A stretch of DNA of 64,000 nt from Kuschelorhynchus macadamiae (lineage: Eukaryota; Arthropoda; Insecta; Coleoptera; Curculionidae), in contig JAUTXW010001345.1 of assembly GCA_030620095.1 (NCBI GenBank), forward strand, positions 1,005,001-1,069,000, in the 5' to 3' direction. A program made the position numbers and the translations under genes. The notes under the pieces were generated by a model that worked only from the letters and a program-made list of their open reading frames with translations, was not told the origin of the DNA and ran no database searches. Positions 53,101 through 59,100 of the stretch are shown one piece after another. The number at the start of each line of letters is the position of its first letter. Position 1 is the first letter of the stretch.

Positions 53101-56100
53101 GCTAATAATAATACCAGTCGACGAATTAGGCGTTGGCCAATGGCAATTTTTTATGCCGTACTGGACATAGCTTCTGTCAATTCATACATAGTGTTTCAAT
53201 CATTTTCAAAGAATGCATCTGTTTCTAGATTTGACTTTGTAAAGCAACTTGCCAAAGGATTGTGCAGTGCGCGTCTGAACCAAAGATTGGTAAATAATTT
53301 TTTGCCTCGGGAATTACGATTAGTTATTTCAAAAGTTCTGCAAAAGCCCATTCCTAGTCCTGGTGAACAAGAAGGCCCAAAGGAGCGAGTAAGTGCCAGT
53401 AAAAGGAAACGTTGTGCTTTTTGTCCTTCTAAAAAGGATAAAAAAACAAGTACAAATTGTGGGTCTTGCCATAAACCAGTTTGTGCCAGTTGTATAGTAC
53501 AAATGTGCCAAAACTGCAAAGCGAACTTGTAAAAAAATGCATCTAGAGATAGGTTGTAGTTCTTATTATTATTTAAGTCAAAATATTTTTCTATTTTTTA
53601 TACTAAAACACGATGTATTATTTTTCATAATACCCACGTATTTTTTCGAAATATGTTTTTTTTGTCTATAATTTAGTACATAATAAGAATGTTTGTCTTT
53701 TGTTTACGTTTTAATATAAAACACTAATTAGTGTTTATGTGTTTGATTACAGATAAGCTGAAATATGTATGTTTGATTAGTACTTAAATACATAACAATA
53801 AAAAAATTTTAAAAAAATAGAATTGTGTTCGCTACCGATAAGAAACCTGTAGCGGGTCAATGTGACCCAGGGTCACCGGTTGTGTCAGAATTTTTCACCT
53901 CACCAGTTAAAGGTTAAGAGCTCTTCAACGATGGCAGAAGGTAATCATTACTGTCCTTTAAATTGAAAAATACGATTGATTTTAAGTAGGCCATGAATGA
54001 ATTATTGCGTTAACGTGGAAACTGTTTGTTTAATCTGGTAGCTTGTTTATTTTAAACTAAAAACAAATTGAGGGAAATACTATAAACGCGTTTTTAATAG
54101 TTATTTCAAGTGAAGTATTGCTAATATATTAAATAATAAAATTAAACAACCACTACATAACCAACATAAACAACTTAACATATTTTACATATTTAATTAG
54201 CGAAATCGTTGGATATGGCCTCCTTCCTTCCTGTTGAATGCAATCTTTGCATCTTTTAAAGACGGCTGTGAAAGGGTGTTACGGTTTATGGCACCTAATA
54301 TATCGCCCAACCTTTTTCATTATGACTCACTTTTAGTATGACCCAAACATAAAAATCGAGCGGCGTAAGATCTGTTGACCTGGCCAAAGGTCCGTTATTA
54401 CAAATTATACGTTTTTGAAAATTGTTTGTCAAAAATTCACTTACTTGTCTTGTATTATGTGCAGGACAACTATCTTGTTAAAACCGAATTTGATTAAACT
54501 CATTTGGTGGAATCTGATTTCTAAGAGCTGGTTTTCTCTCGCATAATAGGTCAACATATATATCTCCGTTTAAGTTGAATTCATAGAAAAATTACTCTAT
54601 CAAAAGATTCCCTGGAATTACGATCCAAATATGAAAAATTAATTACTTACGTTACTAAGGAATTTAGTTTACCTTTAATTGCACACCACACATTATGCCC
54701 GATTTTTTTTTAATCTTCTCCCTTCTACTATTTGTGGATTGTTGACGGCCCAATGATGAGTGTTGTGTTTATTGAAAATACCGCAGTTCGTGAATCTTGA
54801 CTCATCTGTCCAACTTTGTGGGGTTATTACCAGCGTACTCTAAACCCTACAGTCACGTTCTTCGTTGTCCACATTGTAATTATTAGGCCTGATTTAGGAA
54901 AACTACCGTAGTTTAACAAATTTACGATCAAGGTTCTAAAATATCGCTTATTTCGTCGAGTCCTCTCAGGAAATCTTTCTTCGTATCAATCTATACTCAT
55001 AGTTCATCATCACTATTTCTGTTTGTTTTAAAGTAGGTTTGCAGTATGTCTAACTTCTCTTCATTTTTATAGCTTAGTGCTATTTTGATGAGGAATTACA
55101 ATTATTTCCAATTTTTTTCACTTTCTTACTAAACTTGTCAAATAACTTTTACGTTGAGACGACTTGACAGATTTATCTTAACTTGTTTTTGTTTTGTTTA
55201 GAACAAATTAGGCTACTAGATTAAAAACAGTTTCCATGTCAAAGCAATAATTCATTCATGACCTTCTTCAAAAAATCGTATTTTTTCAGTTTAAAAGACA
55301 AACATTATTCTTTTTTGGCATTACTGCACATCGTTTAATAGCTCTTAAAAAGGTCACAAGGAAAAACGAAGTTGATGATGGCTCCACGAAACCGAAACGT
55401 TGGGACCAAAATCTTGAGTATATAGTTAACGTCTACAGAAAATGTTCTTCTAAGAATGTTTTTACGGAATTTGAAGATAAGTTACAGCGGTTTTTCTAAA
55501 ATTGTATAAACATAAACATTAAAAAAATTAGGATCAGTCCGCAAACAGCATTGAATTGGTAATTAAATTGTCTACGATTTTCCCTATTAATAGTTTCTCT
55601 ATATCTCATAGTTTCCAAGATCCCAATACATGTACCCCCCAATTTGGACACAATGTATAGTCTTTATGACTTTGTACTTCATCGCTGCTTCTGGTTGAGG
55701 TAATGTCCCGTGTCAGTAGATTTCCTGAAAACGTTATCACTTCTTTTAACGAGGTCATCAAGGAAGGATAAACATGAATCTTGCTCTATCTCAATAATGA
55801 ATTTTATGGCTGAGCATAACCTATTTAAATGAATAAGATGAAAGTGTCGTCGATATATCACAGATAGAGCATGGGTTTTGTTTTTGCTGATTCGATTGTG
55901 TAGGTTTTGAACTATTCCACAAATATGTTGAGTATTACTTGAGGTATTATTGGAAAAGCAGGTACATCAATCACTAGGCCGTCGACCTAGAGGTAGAACT
56001 TATCTTCTACTAGAAAATAAGCACTACAAAGACAGCACTTCAACACTCCCCCCAGAGGCAGCGTGATCTGTACCTGTAGTGTTTGATCAACCCTAAGCTT

Positions 56101-59100
56101 TGTTTTGATGACTGCCAAAGACTCTTTCAACGAAACGTTGTGAATAAACTAAGACTAAAAATATTGTATTGTATATAATTGTTTTTATAAATATACATTA
56201 CCTACCAATTTCAAAGAACGATTTTTTGTGTTTAGACCTTCTTAGATTAAAATTTTTTGTGTTTAGACCTTTTTAGTTTAAAAACTATTCGCCTTCGGCG
56301 AAAATAGTATACCGAAAATTTCTTCAGTTCTATTTGGAAATATCCAAACGGAACTAAGTAAGCTTTTACTCCCAGTTTGCGTTTACTGGACCAACATTAG
56401 GTAAATATATCCCCTGTTGACAAAAGCTAGAAAATTAAATTAAATATACAGATTACAAACGTTGGTTTCTAAATCATAGCCCAAATATTATAAGTAAGAT
56501 TTATTGGCAGAAAAGCAGCAACTTAAAAAACCGATAAATGTAAATAAGGGTTACATAAAGTGATATTTTGACAACATGAAAATGTGTGATAGTATTCAAC
56601 AAAAGTACTTTAACGCAAAATATTGACGAATGGTAGAAGATTGTACTTCTGTGACAACTTGCATTAATTAAGCCAAAGCGTTCAAATCATCTAAGTGTGT
56701 AAAAACTATTTTTATCTCATTAGTATCAATAAAAATACAAACCCATTTTCGTAAAGGGCACATGTTTTGGTAGTCAAATCGACTAATATACTAAAGAGGG
56801 CAATAAACGTGCGTGTTTTAGACGTATATAATTAGGAAATTATATGTAATACGTGCAGGCTAATAACAACCTCATAGTAGGGGGATGTAAAATAATTTTT
56901 AAATAATACTTGATATCATGCTTAGAAAAATAATAATATATTCAAATCCATAAAATTTGGTCTTGCATTTCTCTGAATCAGTCATATAGGAATATAAAAA
57001 CAATTTTAAAAATTTAATTGACTTACCTATTTAAATTATAATTTTAAAAATGTATATCTTACATTGTTTAAAAATTAATAAGAAATTTGACTTAATTTAC
57101 AAAATTTCCGTTGATTGTTGAGCTAAGTTTTTTCCATAACAAAATCTATTGTTGTTTGAAGATGGTAGTTAGCGTAATATCATTATTAAAATAATTTGTT
57201 TGGACGTCTATATCATTTAATCTTATTTATCACAACGTTTTGAATGTCTGTATGAAGTTGTATCTTCAATCATTATTAAGTGACAACTGACAAAATAATC
57301 TACCATCTTAAATACTAATGGCCATCAGTGAATATTGAAGTTATTTGATGTTTTTACTTCCCTCGTAAACGGGAAGGATTATAATCGTGAAAAAATAACC
57401 CTCCCAGATTTTTCCAGATTTTTACGTTTCAGGGTCCCTAGATGCCGGAAAACACGTTTTCTAAATTCCATTGTTCCGTCTGTCAGTCTGTGGGTCTGTC
57501 TGTTCGCGACATAGTTAAAAAACTACTTACCCTATTGACTTTAAATTTTGATCAAAAAATTAAGTCATATGGGGATGACCTGGTAACATTTTGGTAAATA
57601 TCCAGCATGGTGAATCAAAATGAAGGCCTAGTCAAATGTTAAAAAATTATTACTAAAACAGGTAAAATGATTACGTGGTAACCAAATGGTAAAATTTTGG
57701 TACGAATCCAATATGCCGAAACAAAATCGCGGCATAATAAAATATGTAAAAATTCAGTGTGAATAACTGCTTAATAAATTAATTTAAAATTTTATTTATT
57801 ACCAGAATTAGTTCTGGTAGTTACTGGTAAAACTGTAGTACGAATTCAAAATGGCGGTCAAATGAAATGTTTTACATATCAATAGGAAGTTTAACGGCCA
57901 TTCGGACAAATAATTCTGCCTTTGATAAGTTAATTCAGGTATAGGGTCCAAATCTCATGGACCATTATACCGACAAGCCTTTAAGCATTTTTCATCATCT
58001 CTACCGGCACAATTGACGACGTTTCGCCCTTTTGGGGCTCATCAGGCCAATGCACCATATGGCAAACTAGTTCTTAGTATTGACGTTATAATTACGATTT
58101 GCTTATATACAAATAAAATTATATTTCTTACACGTGTCGTTTATTGTCATTGATTACAACAAAAACTGCTTACCTCAATCAAATTTTGGTCAAAATTTAA
58201 AGGTTTTGTGTAGAAGACATGGTAATATTTTGGTAGAAATTCAATATAGCGGAATAAAATGGTGGCCTAGTAAATTGTTAAAAAACATTAGCCAATGTAT
58301 CTCAAATTTTGCACAAAAATCAAGAGTTACATAAGAATCAAGTACGAATCTAAGAGAGCAAAGCAAAATGGCAGCCTAATAAATTGTTTAAAAAATCAGC
58401 CTGAATAACTACTTATTAGGAGAATTTCAAAATTTGGTCAAACATTAGGTGTGATATAGAGATAAACTGGTAAAATTGTGGTACGAGTTCAAGACGGCCA
58501 TACAAAATGGTGGCCAAATAAAATGTCTAAAAAGTCAACGGAAAAAATCTTCTTGAATTCAAATCTTACCGAAAAATTGAATGTGATACAAAAATTAACT
58601 GGTACGAATTCAACATAACATAACGGTATAAAATGGCGGTCTTAAAAAAATCTTATTCAATTTATTTTAAATCATGCCCACAAATTAAGTGTGGCGTAGG
58701 GAGAAACTGGCAAAATATTGGTACGAATCCAATATGGTTGAACAGAATAGCACCGAATAAAATTTTTTGACTAGCTAGTATACTAAAACTAAATTGGGTT
58801 ACACTTTATTATTCCCACTAAAAGGAAAAAATCGTAGGGAATTTTGTTGATGGGTTGCTAAAGACTCTCAAGTTTTGTAGTATGAAGTCTGCGTCCTTAA
58901 ATTTCTATTTAGATCAGTACTGTCTGTGGATGATAGCCGCTTCTGACAATTGGCTTGCTATTGTCTCCTAGGCATTTTCGGCTATGCCTGATTTTGATGG
59001 TTCAGCTCGTTGCGTGCTGGTCCTATTTTCTTTTATACAAACTTCCAATCGTGGTCAAATGCCAATTTGACTTTAAGAATATTCCTTAACTTCAAAATGT

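Larger units (their letters stand above)
51165..55655. mobile_element. mariner B, interrupted by a piggyBac
   Basis: The left end CAGTGTGTCCAAGATTGGGG and the inverted right end CATTGTGTCCAAATTGGGGG pair. Pairing continues for about 250-300 bp (AGTTGATGATGGCTCCA, TGGGACCAAAATC/GTCTACAGAAAA words at 51.3 and 55.4 kb). TA lies outside both ends. Without the piggyBac (51441-53917) it would be about 2 kb. Confidence 0.82.
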
